Shown here in pieces: positions 18,985 to 28,863 of a DNA stretch of 64,000 nt; the first letter of the stretch is position 1; every line of letters starts with the position of its first letter. The notes beneath the pieces are model-generated. The model made no database searches, was not told where the DNA came from, and worked only from the letters and a program-made list of their open reading frames with translations. The translations under genes were made by a program, and so were the position numbers. Where the stretch lies: positions 1 through 64,000 of the forward strand of contig JAUKTV010000008.1 in NCBI GenBank assembly GCA_030549205.1, in the 5' to 3' direction. Origin of the DNA: Apiosordaria backusii. Its lineage: Eukaryota > Ascomycota > Sordariomycetes > Sordariales > Lasiosphaeriaceae.

Positions 18985-20946
18985 TCAGCCCTTCTTCTGA
19001 GGTGGAGGGCGCAGTGCAAGTGGCACATGCTTCTCAAGCTCCTCTCGGATGGTAGAAACAGCGTCCCTGTACGGGGCGAACTGCTTCAGCTGGTCATATT
19101 CGATTATGCCTCCCAGGGGTCCCGAGGCTTCCATGGCTGACACCACCTCTTGGAATGCTTTAGAGTACGCCATGACGACATCAGGGGCCAGCGTGCTGCA
19201 ATGGATGTCCCTCTTAAAATGGTAGATGATCACATCCATCACATTCTGTATACTCTTCCGATCGGTCCAAGAGTTGCGCACATTGGAGTACATCATTCCC
19301 CTCATCTTGCCGTCATCGAACGGCTGGTCTGCCGCATTCTCTTTCCAGGCGGCCTTGTCACCCACAGTAGCCTCAACGCGGGGTAAAGCCGCCAACACGC
19401 GATCCTCAAGGTTATAGGGCTTGTAAAAGTACGCTAGCTTGTCAGCGCCAAAGTCAGGAGGGGTTGCCTTCTGTAGTTGGATCTTAAAGACCATATAAAA
19501 GTCACGGAGCATAGTTTCCGTGTGAAGATTCTTAGGAGCGCCCTTGGGCTTCCCAGATTCGTTCATGGCAGCCGGACCAAGACAAATCTTGACCGAGGTG
19601 ACGTCGTATTTCTTGTCGTGCACCCCAAATCGGAACCAGATCTTGACAGCGGTGTAATGTTTAAAAACACCTGTCTTCTCGTCGACAACCAAGCGGAAAC
19701 GTGAGCCGTTGTTTGCCCAGATCCAATTGCAAAAATGGCCGGGCTTGACGGGAATCTCGAATGGACTGACTCCAATACCGAGGCACGAGGCATTAAAGTT
19801 CTGCTCAAAGCATTTTCTCATAGACTCTTTAACCTGCTGGTTGGGAAATGTACCCGGATGCTTGTAGGTCCTCGTAAGTGTATTGAGGACGTTGCTGTCG
19901 ATGAGATTAGGCGTCCAACCCGCACCAGTCCTGGGCAGGTTGTCTTTGAAGTGGACCTGATGATCCCATTTGAGGATCGTCGTGAATTTGTCTTCTTCGG
20001 GGGCCTGGGACGCAGCTGCGGCGGAGGCCGGTGCTGATGGTTTGACAGGGGCCGAAGCTGTGGGTTTGACAGCCGCTTGACCTTTGGACCTGACAGCAGC
20101 TGAAGCTGACGACTTGACAGGAACCAAGGCCGTGGGCTCTTTAGGAGCTGGAGCTGTAGGCTCAACAGCCGCTGGGCCTCTGGACTTGACAGACGCTCGA
20201 GTCTGTAACTGGACAGGGGCGGCCTGCACAGGAGCGGCCTGCACAGGAGCGGGAGCCTCCGGCAACCATGCAGGAAGAGGCAGAGGGGGCGCATCTTCTT
20301 GCTGAGACCATCTATCATTTTGAGGATCATCATCACTGACACGATGGTCATTATCAAGCCTGATGGACGACTGTCCCGTCTCTTGGCCCTGCAAGCGAAG
20401 GTGCTCTACCGCCATGGTAAGCTTGGGGAGTGGATCGACAGTTTGGTAGTCAATCTCATCGATACGGTGTATCATGTCTGTGGGCAGTGTATCGATGATT
20501 TCCTCGACATTGTTGTAGTCCTCGACTCGATCATAATCAAAATCATAATCAAAATCATAATCATAATCATAATCATGAGAATGAGAATGAGCAGGACTCC
20601 AGGCCTGCTTGCCATAGCCATCGCTGTACAAGACGGCAGGCTCAGGGGAAGGCCGCCGGTACATGACAGGTTTGCCAAGGATGGAATCGCCTCCATGGCT
20701 GCGCTGATGGCTGGAAGTCACAACCCTGTCTCTGGCATAACTCGATGGCCCAGAGACGGGTGGCTTGGGTGCAACGTTTGTAAATGCACGTCGATTGTCA
20801 CCGCGTGGACGCAGATCGAGCGCGGGTTCACGGGGATAACCGGGCTGGAGAGCCAGACCGTCTTGATAACTGGCCGCCTGACCACGCTGGGCGTTCCCGA
20901 TGATGGGAGAGGTCGCATAGCGGGACGGCCCTAGCTGATAAACCAC
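18985..20946 (-). CDS. Island family member, C-terminal portion with conserved CLGPA domain
   Basis: The frame is open for 653 codons, but its 5' end has no ATG: it opens with GTG and stop codons lie just upstream in frame, and the first in-frame ATG is near 20665. It begins with a basic, disordered region, then a DYDYDYDF run encoded by a TCATAA-type microsatellite. Next come Pro/Ala repeats (APVQAAPVQ and KPTASAPVKPS type), then a 330-residue globular domain. That domain includes an IWFRF motif and VTSVKICLGPA, the counterpart of FWLEF and VTLCLGPA in the intact gene at 9432-11330. The missing N-domain appears at 21112-21468 in the same frame, separated by a short stop-rich stretch, so the two are probably one damaged gene. 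A shorter protein starting at the internal ATG is the alternative. Confidence 0.6.
   Translation of the reverse strand: MVYQLGPSRYATSPIIGNAQRGQAASYQDGLALQPGYPREPALDLRPRGDNRRAFTNVAPKPPVSGPSSYARDRVVTSSHQRSHGGDSILGKPVMYRRPSPEPAVLYSDGYGKQAWSPAHSHSHDYDYDYDFDYDFDYDRVEDYNNVEEIIDTLPTDMIHRIDEIDYQTVDPLPKLTMAVEHLRLQGQETGQSSIRLDNDHRVSDDDPQNDRWSQQEDAPPLPLPAWLPEAPAPVQAAPVQAAPVQLQTRASVKSRGPAAVEPTAPAPKEPTALVPVKSSASAAVRSKGQAAVKPTASAPVKPSAPASAAAASQAPEEDKFTTILKWDHQVHFKDNLPRTGAGWTPNLIDSNVLNTLTRTYKHPGTFPNQQVKESMRKCFEQNFNASCLGIGVSPFEIPVKPGHFCNWIWANNGSRFRLVVDEKTGVFKHYTAVKIWFRFGVHDKKYDVTSVKICLGPAAMNESGKPKGAPKNLHTETMLRDFYMVFKIQLQKATPPDFGADKLAYFYKPYNLEDRVLAALPRVEATVGDKAAWKENAADQPFDDGKMRGMMYSNVRNSWTDRKSIQNVMDVIIYHFKRDIHCSTLAPDVVMAYSKAFQEVVSAMEASGPLGGIIEYDQLKQFAPYRDAVSTIREELEKHVPLALRPPPQKKG
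20531..20579. repeat. TCATAA/TCAAAA microsatellite inside coding region
   Basis: Alternating TCATAA and TCAAAA units encode an Asp-Tyr/Asp-Phe run on the minus strand within the gene at 18985-20946. Length change here would vary the acidic-aromatic tract of the protein. The unit length of six keeps the frame. Confidence 0.8.
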
Positions 20947-21111
20947 TAACTGGGGGGCCAGCTGAGTCGGGAGATAGATGCTTTAGTGGCTGACATCGTG
21001 ACTCTAACTAGCTCTAGCACTGTAATTAACATTGTGACCTTAACCAGCTGTGAAGATGACGATAACTAGAGTGGCGCTCTTCCAGAACCATGTCATCGAG
21101 AGGTTTTCCCT

Positions 21112-21468
21112 CTAACTAGATCTCTTAGTAATGGCCTTGCATAGCGACGAGGTATCTGTTCCGACCATTGGGTGCTGGAGGTAGTGGCTAGCGGCGAAAG
21201 CTAACTCTTTAACCAGCTCCCTGTTACTGAAATCCTTAATCACATGCAACCAAGCAAGGAACTTAAAAGCTTTGCAACATCCGCTGTGAGGGCGATGCCG
21301 GTGTACGAGTTCACAGGCCCAGTATTGCTTCACCGCAAGGGCCCGGTTGCGTGCGCAGGCTACAGGGTTTTCAACTTCCCGCTCAAGCGCGAGCGCGAGC
21401 GCCAGCAAGTATGGACTGGTTAGTGTTTTGGGACCACGATGGGCCCCAGGCGGGTGTTGACTGTTCAT
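21112..21468 (-). pseudogene. N-terminal fragment of island family gene
   Basis: From the ATG at 21468 (MNSQHPPGAHRGP) 118 codons are open to a TAG at 21112-21114. The opening motif matches the gene at 29607 (MNNSHPPGAYRG). The segment around HRPHSGCCKAFKFLAW aligns by eye with KPCQVCHEAFHMMIW in the intact gene at 9432-11330. The same frame, after four stops in 170 bp, becomes the open frame at 18985-20946. I infer one ancestral gene of some 800 codons broken in the middle. Upstream DNA carries the shared promoter box and a GTTGTTGTAAGGAA leader. Confidence 0.55.
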
Positions 21469-21579
21469 GATTTTCGATTTGTCGGCGAGAATGCGGGCAA
21501 ATCGAGAGGTTCGTTTTTGTTGTTGTAAGGAAGAAAAAAATTCAAAAGTGGTCGCAGAGAGATCCAGAAGTGAGCAAAT

Positions 21580-21603
21580 GGAAAAGTGGGGCCGACAGCT
21601 TGG
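21580..21603 (-). promoter_or_regulatory. Shared upstream box, copy 2
   Basis: The plus strand reads GGAAAAGTGGGGCCGACAGC at 112-135 bp upstream of the ATG at 21468. It matches the boxes near 11460, 24540 and 29740. A second stretch of similarity (GTTGTTGTAAGGAA, then a GGTCGCAG) links this leader specifically to the one upstream of 29607. Confidence 0.55.
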
Positions 21604-21689
21604 TTTTTTTGGGAAGGTGCAGGTCAGGGGCCTTAGGGCTAGCATCAACACTTTGATAATGTTTGCGTTTTTATTTTTAATATAGCAAA

Positions 21690-22270
21690 GACCTTTGTTA
21701 AAGTGCCCCCAGTGTGGTCAATTATCTGAGCTAAACTTAACTTACCTTGCAAGTTAAGCCGGTAAATTAAGTCAAATCTATTCACTTTGCCAAGAACCTT
21801 GCTGGAATTACTGCTTTGGGAGGACTTAATAATCTTCTAAGCTAGGCAGAGCCGGTGAAGCCCTCAAATTATATCCTCTTACAATTATCGTAAGCTGGGC
21901 CAAGCCGAAGGCCGGATCGCCTCAGCTTAGATCATTGACCACGCCGAGTGCCCCAAGGTAGATGTTAAGTTGTAGAAAAATAAAAAAGTCCTTTCATTAC
22001 ACATAGTTCCCATATCCTCTAGTTATCGTAGTTATTTATACTAACCGCAAGCAGAGATCTCTTTACAAACTGGCCTTAAAAGTTGCCATAAAAAGACACT
22101 TAATTATGGATGAATGTATTGTAGACTAAGTTGACAACAGCCGATGTAACAAGGCAAACACTGCAGGCAAAGGGGACTATGCATGGAAATAAGTAGACAT
22201 GTCAATCACAGCAGGGAAGGTGTCAAAGCACAAGAAACTTGATCTATTTATTAAAAGTCTGCAAGTGAAG
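21690..22270. other. AT-rich intergenic region, no gene seen
   Basis: About 580 bp contain no open frame of note. Composition is AT-rich with many TAA, TTAA and CTTA words, resembling a lightly RIP-mutated stretch. A GC-rich patch (about 21890-21960) sits inside it. No tRNA fold was recognised. Confidence 0.4.
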
Positions 22271-22272
22271 GG

Positions 22273-22320
22273 AAAAAAAAAAAAAGGTTCAGTCTTTAAC
22301 CTCCTATGGGGGACTGGGAC
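22273..22320 (-). promoter_or_regulatory. Possible degenerate 3' element, copy 4
   Basis: Thirteen A residues (22273-22285) are followed by CCTCCTATGGGGGACTGGGAC. The order matches the elements at 9375, 18923 and 28745: an A-run, about 15 nt, then CCNCCTA(A)TGGG. The hairpin arms are damaged. It overlaps the apparent end of the decayed gene at 22304-24385. Confidence 0.35.
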
Positions 22321-22602
22321 GCGAAGACCCCAAGCCTTCTAGGCTGGACGACTGAGAAATTCGGGGGCCATCGTTGGCCTTAAGCGGCACATTTAATGGC
22401 CATTCAAGTTCCTCATCCACCTCCTCTTGCTGGGACAGTGGCTTGACCGTGACGGCACCCGCTAATGCGGGAGCTCTTGCAGCTTGACCATCGTGAGTCG
22501 TTGAGAGGGCCTGCCGGGAATCGGTAATGGAGTGACCGCCGTTGTCTTAACGATCGACGTAGTTACGGTCTTGTAGGGGAGGACTCCGACAGTGTTATAC
22601 TC

Positions 22603-22776
22603 GCGGGAAAGCGGTGACAACGGCCTTGCGGGGGAGCGGTGACAACGGCCTCGCGGGGGAACGGTGACAACGGCCTCGCGGGGAAGCGGTGACAACGGCC
22701 TTGCGGGGGAGCGGTGACAACGGCCTTGCGGGGGAGCGGTGACAACGGCCTTGCAGGAAGCGGCCACGACGGTCTT
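22603..22776. repeat. 25-bp minisatellite, seven units
   Basis: Six near-perfect 25-bp units of the form GCGGGGGAGCGGTGACAACG plus GCCTT run head to tail from 22603 to 22752, with a seventh, degenerate unit to 22776. Because 25 is not a multiple of three, consecutive units are read in rotating frames on either strand, giving a 25-residue super-repeat per three units. There are no spacers between units. Confidence 0.9.
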
Positions 22777-24188
22777 GTTGCTTGTGACTTGGATATTAAG
22801 GCTGGTCCATACCATAGCCTCGGCGGTTAGTTACAGGCTATAAATGATTTAGATCATCACGATAATCTTAAATGTTTCGCGTCCTGCCAGCTTGGCTGGA
22901 ACGGTGCCCGAATTGGCGATCAGGATGCATCAATACATCGTCTTCTTCCCTTGGCTCGTTACTCGGACAGGCTCGTTTCGGTGCTAATTCACTCGACTCT
23001 TGACCTGTCCGCTTGGGGTGAGCCTGTGACGGAAGGTTGATCCCGTCATGTGGTGTTATGCCAAGCCTCACCTCCACTGCTTCCATCCGTTCCGTAAAGT
23101 CTTTGGACTCGCTCATTGAGAGCGAGAGGCGGCCTGTCACGGCCTTCCTAACCTTATCGAGCTGTTCGGCCTGCTTCTGGACCTAGTTGACATCCTTTTT
23201 GAGCTGTTTAATGTCCTCCTTGGTGTACTCAAAGTCACCCTGGCAATTAGCGAAGCCACCTTTTGCTATTTCGACATCTGTATGAATGGTCTATAGGGTC
23301 GCAGCCACAGTCTTGCCATATTCTCGACCTTTTCGTTAAGCGTCTTATACTTGAGCAAGTCCTCATTGAGGTTGGCCGCTGGCGGCTTTGGGTTTGCCGC
23401 AATGCTGGTGTAAAGCAGACAAGGACCGACGCCGGCAAGGTCTCTGTTGCCGATTAGAGAAGCAAATCGCGACTGATCCGTGCTGACGACGCATGGCCTA
23501 GAGAAGACGGGAGGGAATACCTCTACGTAGACTAACAGGTAACAGCCCTGCTCGCCAACCTCCCAATCGTCGGTGGCTGGCGCCGTCGGGGCACCTTCTG
23601 GGTAGTATGTGTGTCCGTCGGGCCAAAAGAGGCGGATCTTGTCTACCCCGTCGTGATTGTAGCGTAGCTTGACAGCCGCAATGCAGTGGAAGCAACTGAC
23701 CTTCTTATTTACCGACTGGAGAGCAAACTGCCATAGCTTGCGGTAAAAGTCCACTCTATCTTGGCAAATCTTGACAGACATGCAGATGAAATGGGGCGAA
23801 GCAAAGTCCACCAAGACATGCCCCCCGGTGGCAGGATCATCAAAGGCTCCGACAAAGTTGGAGGTGAGGTATTCCACTAACCTTTTAGACTCGAACTCTT
23901 TGTCAGTGCCGGGCCATTTCAGGAGGCCATGTTGTCCTAGAAGACAACAGACAAGATCTGCCGAAGAGGCGCCTGGGCCCGAGAGGGCAAACAAGGCTGT
24001 TAGCCGATACTTTAGGTTCCAAAGGGTGGCATTCATGATCGGAGACTCCATAAGCTGCTGAAAGCTAGGCTCTTGCTGAACGTTGAGGTAGATCTTGACG
24101 ACCATTCTGACAGTCTCCTCAATCCTGTCTTGTGTGACAACAGGCATAAGATTCTTACGGGCCGCCTAAGAGGTCTAGCAAGTCATAC

Positions 24189-24254
24189 CGTTTGCGAGCG
24201 CTCAGAAAGAAGAACATGTACCGTTCGCAAGCGCTCAGAAAGAAGAGCATGTAT
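24189..24254. repeat. Direct duplication of a 33-bp unit
   Basis: Two adjacent 33-bp copies (24189-24221 and 24222-24254) differ at a few positions and share GCGCTCAGAAAGAAGA. The length is a multiple of three, so the duplication would add 11 residues without shifting the frame of the minus-strand gene around it. Confidence 0.85.
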
Positions 24255-24534
24255 CAAATCAAAATGACAGCGCTGCAAATGTCACTGCAGTCACTCTCGT
24301 TCGGTTCGATCTTGGGCATTGTGGGTTTGTCGAAGGCGACCTTGAGGAAGCGCAATTGCGCCTGGAAGTCCATCTTAAAGAACATTGCTAGAGTAAAAAG
24401 GAATAATCAGTAACACGATATTTCCCAGAATTGGACGGATGCGCTGGGGTGCCTACATGCTTGACTGGATGGTGACGACGAAAACAAAGGGCAAGATTCA
24501 CAGCAGCCGGAAAGCTGGCATTGAGGGCAAACAA

Positions 24535-24551
24535 CAAAGTGGGGCAACTGG
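24535..24551 (-). promoter_or_regulatory. Shared upstream box, copy 3
   Basis: The plus strand reads CAAAGTGGGGCAACTGG about 150-165 bp upstream of the ATG at 24385. It is somewhat diverged from the copies near 11460, 21590 and 29740 but occupies the same place relative to the start codon. Confidence 0.45.
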
Positions 24552-24559
24552 ATCGACCT

Positions 24560-25293
24560 GATTGGGGATTTGACTGGGACGCCACAAAGGCACCCTGTAA
24601 AGGCATTGATGCAAATAAATGTCATGGAATTTTGAGGTTGCTACACGCCATGCAGCCTTATCATTGCTGCAAGGTCAAAAAGTTCCTTGGCGACGCATCT
24701 GATTTGCTACGACTTACCTATACTCGCACCAAGCGGCTCGGCATTGTGGCGGTCTTAGCGCTCATCTTCGAGGACTCAATTCTGCATATATTTCTGAGCT
24801 TATTTTGCTGCATGTTTCATTCTTTTATACCGCCCTCACCTCGTTGCCCCTGTCATCTCGCCCGCGGGCTGTGATTTGGATGCGCTAACAATGTGGCCCA
24901 CGGTGTCTTTCTCGCAATGGTAGTGTACATGTGCATGTAGGGAAATTAAAGTTTGTCTGGAAGTAAAACGCAGACTCTTGCTGGGCCTCGTTTGCGCATT
25001 TGCCTCTGGATATACCCACCAGTATCTTGCCTTAGGACTACCATACCTTGCATCTAAAAGTTCACCGTGATCCTCTCAACGGCTCCGTTAAGCGTGGCGA
25101 GCCGGAGAAGATAACTCGATGTAAACCGCCGCTAGAACTTAACTATACACATACTACGTTGCCCTGGATAGCCCGGCGGTTTCAAAAGGACGGAGGCAAA
25201 GGGTTAGAGTTACAACATAGCAGTCACAGGGGAGTCACAGGTCAGCGAGGTACAATATCAAGTACAAACAGATACAGGCAAAGAGAAAAAAGA
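24560..25293. other. Intergenic region, no gene seen
   Basis: About 730 bp separate the promoter of the gene at 22304-24385 from the 3' end of the decayed gene at 25294-27922. The plus-strand open frames of 117 and 122 codons show no domain and no codon pattern distinct from chance. No hairpin element like those after other island genes is present past the 25294 stop codon. Confidence 0.4.
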
Positions 25294-27922
25294 TCAATTA
25301 AAATCTATCGATGCTCGGCAGGCAGCTCCATCTACTGCAACCAATCTCGCCAGACCCAGCCCAGGCGCGCATCCGGCGGGACTCGGGGCTCGGCTCGGAC
25401 TCAACCTGGGTGTTAGGCCCAAGAGACATCTCTCCATCCTCGAAAGGCCGGATTGGCTTGAACTTTTATACCTTGGGGACAACTCCATATCGTCTTGCTC
25501 TTCCACAGATGACATTTCATTACCGAGCTGCTGGCTCACATCTGCTGGCGCTAAAGCTCTAGTAGGCTTTAAAAGTAGTTTACCAGAGCTATTCAAATCC
25601 TCAGATTCTTCGTCTTCCGGGACGCCCGCTCCTTCATTGGGCAGCGGTGACTCCAAATCAACTGGTTCGTAAACGGTTCTCGTTCGCTTAAGAAAATTCA
25701 CAAGCCCCAGGGTTTCCTCAAGGTCCAAGTCGTCCGTATTCAGCAAACCCTTAGGGACTTGTGTATATAACGCACTCTCGGGGCTTTGCGTAGACGGCAG
25801 AGGCTCGGGGCCCTGTGTGGAGGGCAGAGGCTTAAGGCCTTGCGTATACAACACGGGTGCCTCAGCGGGCATATAAACATTGTTAGTAGCCGTCTGAACG
25901 TCCCCCGAAGGCATATGAACGTCCTCAGAAGGCATATAAGCTGAATACAGCGTATGATCGGCGGCTTTGTCCTGTTCCTCGTCAAATAAATCATATTCAT
26001 CGTCAGGAGGCTCTTCATCATTAGAAGGCTCCTCATCGTCAGCCGCATAGAGCACATCGTCAGGCGCAAACGCCACGAAGTCGTCAAGTGACAAAAGGTC
26101 ATCAACCTGTGACCATTTACTAGATTGCGACTGACTTGTCCCAGCAAAATCAAGCTAGGTCTCTAGACCAACGTCAGGGGAGCCAGGCTCGGAAGCGATT
26201 AGGCCTTCATCGACTATCTGTAACTGATGGCATAATAATGGACATCTGCGGGGGCAAAGGCAGGGAACCCCATTACAGACATATCGTCAAGGGCGGTGGT
26301 GAGGGTCACAAGATGACCGGTAGTTACCTTGAGCGACTTATTGCGGGCCCTTGTCGAGACTGGTTTGGGCTCCTTGCCTTTCTTGTACTTCCACTAGGCC
26401 TCCAGCTTCCGCTCGATCTCTTTAAACAGGTAGTTCCACAACAAAAGCCCAGTCTTCTTTCGGAGCTCAATTTCGGACGGCGGTAACGGCAGTCCATAAC
26501 AGCCCTCCGACTCAGGTTCCAAAAGCTGCGCTACCTCGTAGCGGATTTCGGAGAAGCTCGCCGGTTTACCTAGATCCCCACACTACTCGTCCAATCTCTT
26601 AACGCTAATCCTGGCTCTCAAAAATCCAAAATCACCTACCGGAAGGTCTAGCTCCCATCCAGGACCCCGATCGTCCGTAGCCACAAACACCGTATACTGA
26701 ATAGCACAGGCCAACAGCTTCATATCCCGCTGGAACATTGAATAGATCAAAAGCCGAAACAAGGCCCGACAAAAGGTAGAGCTCCAGACCATATTGCCCT
26801 TACGGGTCTGGCTAAAGTCGAACTACAGCATGTGCTTATAGCTAATAACGTCTGAAGGCAGACACCCGTACCGGTTAAGGAACAGCCTGTACATCAATAA
26901 AAGGTTGGTGTTTTTTTCATACTTCAGCATACTGGCATACCTGTAGTTATAGTTCTTTTCCCAAAGACGTTTAATAAAAGCTACATTCGCCTTGGTCCAG
27001 GGGCTACCCTCTCCTTCTCGGGTTGGCAGTAGCGGAATCCTCTCTTGAACGTGCTCGAGGTTTTTAAACGGTTCAGGCCCGTTTTCCTTAAATTTTTTCA
27101 TGGCCTTTTTAAGGCTGGAAGCGACCTTCCCGATATAGCCCTGCATTGACTTAGACATGGTGGAGGCGCCCGCGATCTTCAAATGATAAGTCTTCTTAGC
27201 ACCCTGGCCCTTTTCCTCGATCGTAAATTTGGGGGTTCTCTAGATCTCTTTGTTGGTTCGCCGGTCCTTTTTGGGCTTGCGCTGCGCATGGGAAGGGCCT
27301 GTTTGTCTTTTGCGACGTGTAGGGCGTAGCTTACAACCGCTGTCTGAGTTGGAACTTTCTGATTCTGAACTGGAGCTCTCTGACTCTGAATCAGAGCAGG
27401 AAAACTCCAAGTCGGGATCTTTTTCTTGATTTTTGCGAAGCTTGGCCTATGATTTGGAGGGCCTACGTTCGGCAGGGGAATGCCCTTTTTTTCCTTGGGG
27501 GGCCTGGCTTCAGCTAAGGGACGCCCAGTTTGTTTTCTGGGACGCCTACGGCATGGCTTGGAATCTCGGTTTTGGGGATCTGATCCGGCGCTGTCTGATT
27601 CTGAACTAGAGCCTTCTTGCTTTGGCTTAATGCCTTGTACTTGGCTTTTGCGACGTCCAGCCTGTTCACCGGTGCGCCGGCCTTGAGGAACGAGCTCTAT
27701 GTCAGGGTAGGGATCGAGCCATTGTGATAGACTGCGTCGCGTATCGATGGCGATGTTTGTTGTTGTAAGGTAGTTGGAGAAATTGGCGACGTCGTCGTTG
27801 GTGGGGGACCAGAAGGAGTCGCACCTGCCCCCTCCGTTTGCACCGGGGCCCTGGCATCCAAGCTCAGCATCCAAAATCAAGCAATCCAACACCCCGGATC
27901 CAAGCCGCTGAAATGACCTCAA
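25294..27922 (-). pseudogene. Heavily decayed island gene with at least seven ambers
   Basis: A long minus-strand gene is recognisable over 2.6 kb. The 5' part (27179-27922) encodes a basic, Ser/Glu/Asp-rich region in which two related blocks (SSSESDSAGSDPQNRD and SDSESESSSSESESS type) occur. A frameshift lies near an A7 run at 27491-27497. A conserved middle (26823-27182, then 26583-26792 in the same frame) reads through. An acidic tail (25294-26094, 266 codons) carries short repeats of the type YTQ-PSTQ and YMPS-DV. In-frame TAG codons lie at 27447, 27240, 26823, 26583, 26394, 26214 and 26155, mostly where Gln fits. A second frameshift accompanies the 26214 lesion. No domain was recognised. 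Confidence 0.55.
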
Positions 27923-28740
27923 TTATCCATAGCCTTCTGACCCTGCGTGGCTGAAAGCTCAAGTCAAGGGGCTCCTGGAGGACTTAGCCAAACCACAAAA
28001 ACAAACACCTTGTTGCCCCTGGCCCGGTCCAACATCTATCATTTTGGCGGGATGGTATGAAGTGGTGCTAGGGTAAACAACGCGACCGGAGCAGGGCAAA
28101 AAGCGAGTCTTCTACATTTTCCTGGGCATTGGAATACCTCAACCGGCCCAGCCAGATTCCCTGTCCCTTAAAGAAGACAACATACGTAAATCATCACTAC
28201 CAAAAGGCCACGTGCATGTTGCTTGTGTAGTTGCGGCTAGTTTAGTTTGGAAATTTTGTGGCAATTCACCCAAAGCATAGAATCGACTAATAGCACAAAA
28301 CGATGATACTGCTACTGGAGAAAAGGGCATATGCCGGGCACACTGCAAAGGCCTCAAAGCTGGCCGTCCCGGGACCTGTCACATACACTCTTGAATCTCC
28401 AGATCTCTATCCCAGTGCGTTCTTGACTGCCACGTTGAACTGCGCCCTTATGACAAACTGCGAAATGCGCGGTGGCAGAGTACAACCTGAAATGCCAGAG
28501 CTTAACGGAAGCTTTCTTTGATGTTAAAACTTCTTTAACACGCTACCATTTGCATACAAAAGCTGGCCAAGCCCGAAGCAAAAACCGTAGTGGAAACGAT
28601 CCGTCTGGTTCTGGCGTTGGGCTTTGTCTCAGCTAGATCATGAAATCGAAAGATAAGCGCATACTGAACAAAAGAATCAGCTAGATTTCGCATTACAGGC
28701 AAGGCATCAATCACATCTACAAGCACAAAGGGGAACAGCA
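27923..28740. other. Intergenic region, no gene seen
   Basis: About 800 bp contain only short open frames with no domain. The region lies between the start of the decayed gene ending at 27922 and the 3' element of the truncated gene at 28864-29607. Confidence 0.4.
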
Positions 28741-28748
28741 GTCAAATA

Positions 28749-28789
28749 AAAAAAATTGATTATCCACACATGTCCCCTAATGGGACATG
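28749..28789 (-). promoter_or_regulatory. Conserved 3' hairpin plus A/T-run element, copy 3
   Basis: An A-rich run (AATAAAAAAAATT, about 28745-28757) is followed by CATGTCCCCTAATGGGACATG (28769-28789). This copy is a perfect 8-bp inverted repeat (CATGTCCC and GGGACATG) around a 5-nt CTAAT loop, better paired than the copies at 9400 and 18951. It follows the 3' end of the truncated minus-strand gene at 28864-29607. Confidence 0.65.
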
Positions 28790-28863
28790 AAAAACCATCA
28801 CTACTTGACAATGGGGCTTAGACAGCTTCAAACCCTCATCATCTTGGAAGCGGAGAGCTATGG

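Larger units (their letters stand above)
22304..24385 (-). pseudogene. Decayed island gene with coiled-coil and minisatellite
   Basis: Coding-like sequence begins near the ATG at 24385 (MFFKMDFQAQL) and runs to a stop at about 22304. A 293-codon block (23266-24147) is open and globular, with motifs such as KIRLFWPDG. The frame then shifts by one near 23318 (one A apparently missing) into a short coiled coil rich in Lys and Gln. That part is interrupted by TAG at 23291-23293 and 23183-23185, both where Gln would fit the heptads. It continues as an open frame to 22868. Further on lie a 25-bp minisatellite (22603-22776) and a clearly protein-like tail (QQEEVDEELEWPLNVPL). The start region also contains a 33-bp duplication. 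I do not recognise the protein. Confidence 0.5.

Noticed and set aside
22603..22776. CRISPR-like array of 25-bp repeats
   Set aside because: Units abut with no spacers and the DNA is fungal; it is a minisatellite.
9375..28789. Bacterial-type intrinsic terminators or RNA polymerase III terminators
   Set aside because: The hairpins follow protein-coding genes in a eukaryote, and the T-run is some 15-20 nt from the stem. The element is reported instead as an unexplained conserved 3' feature.
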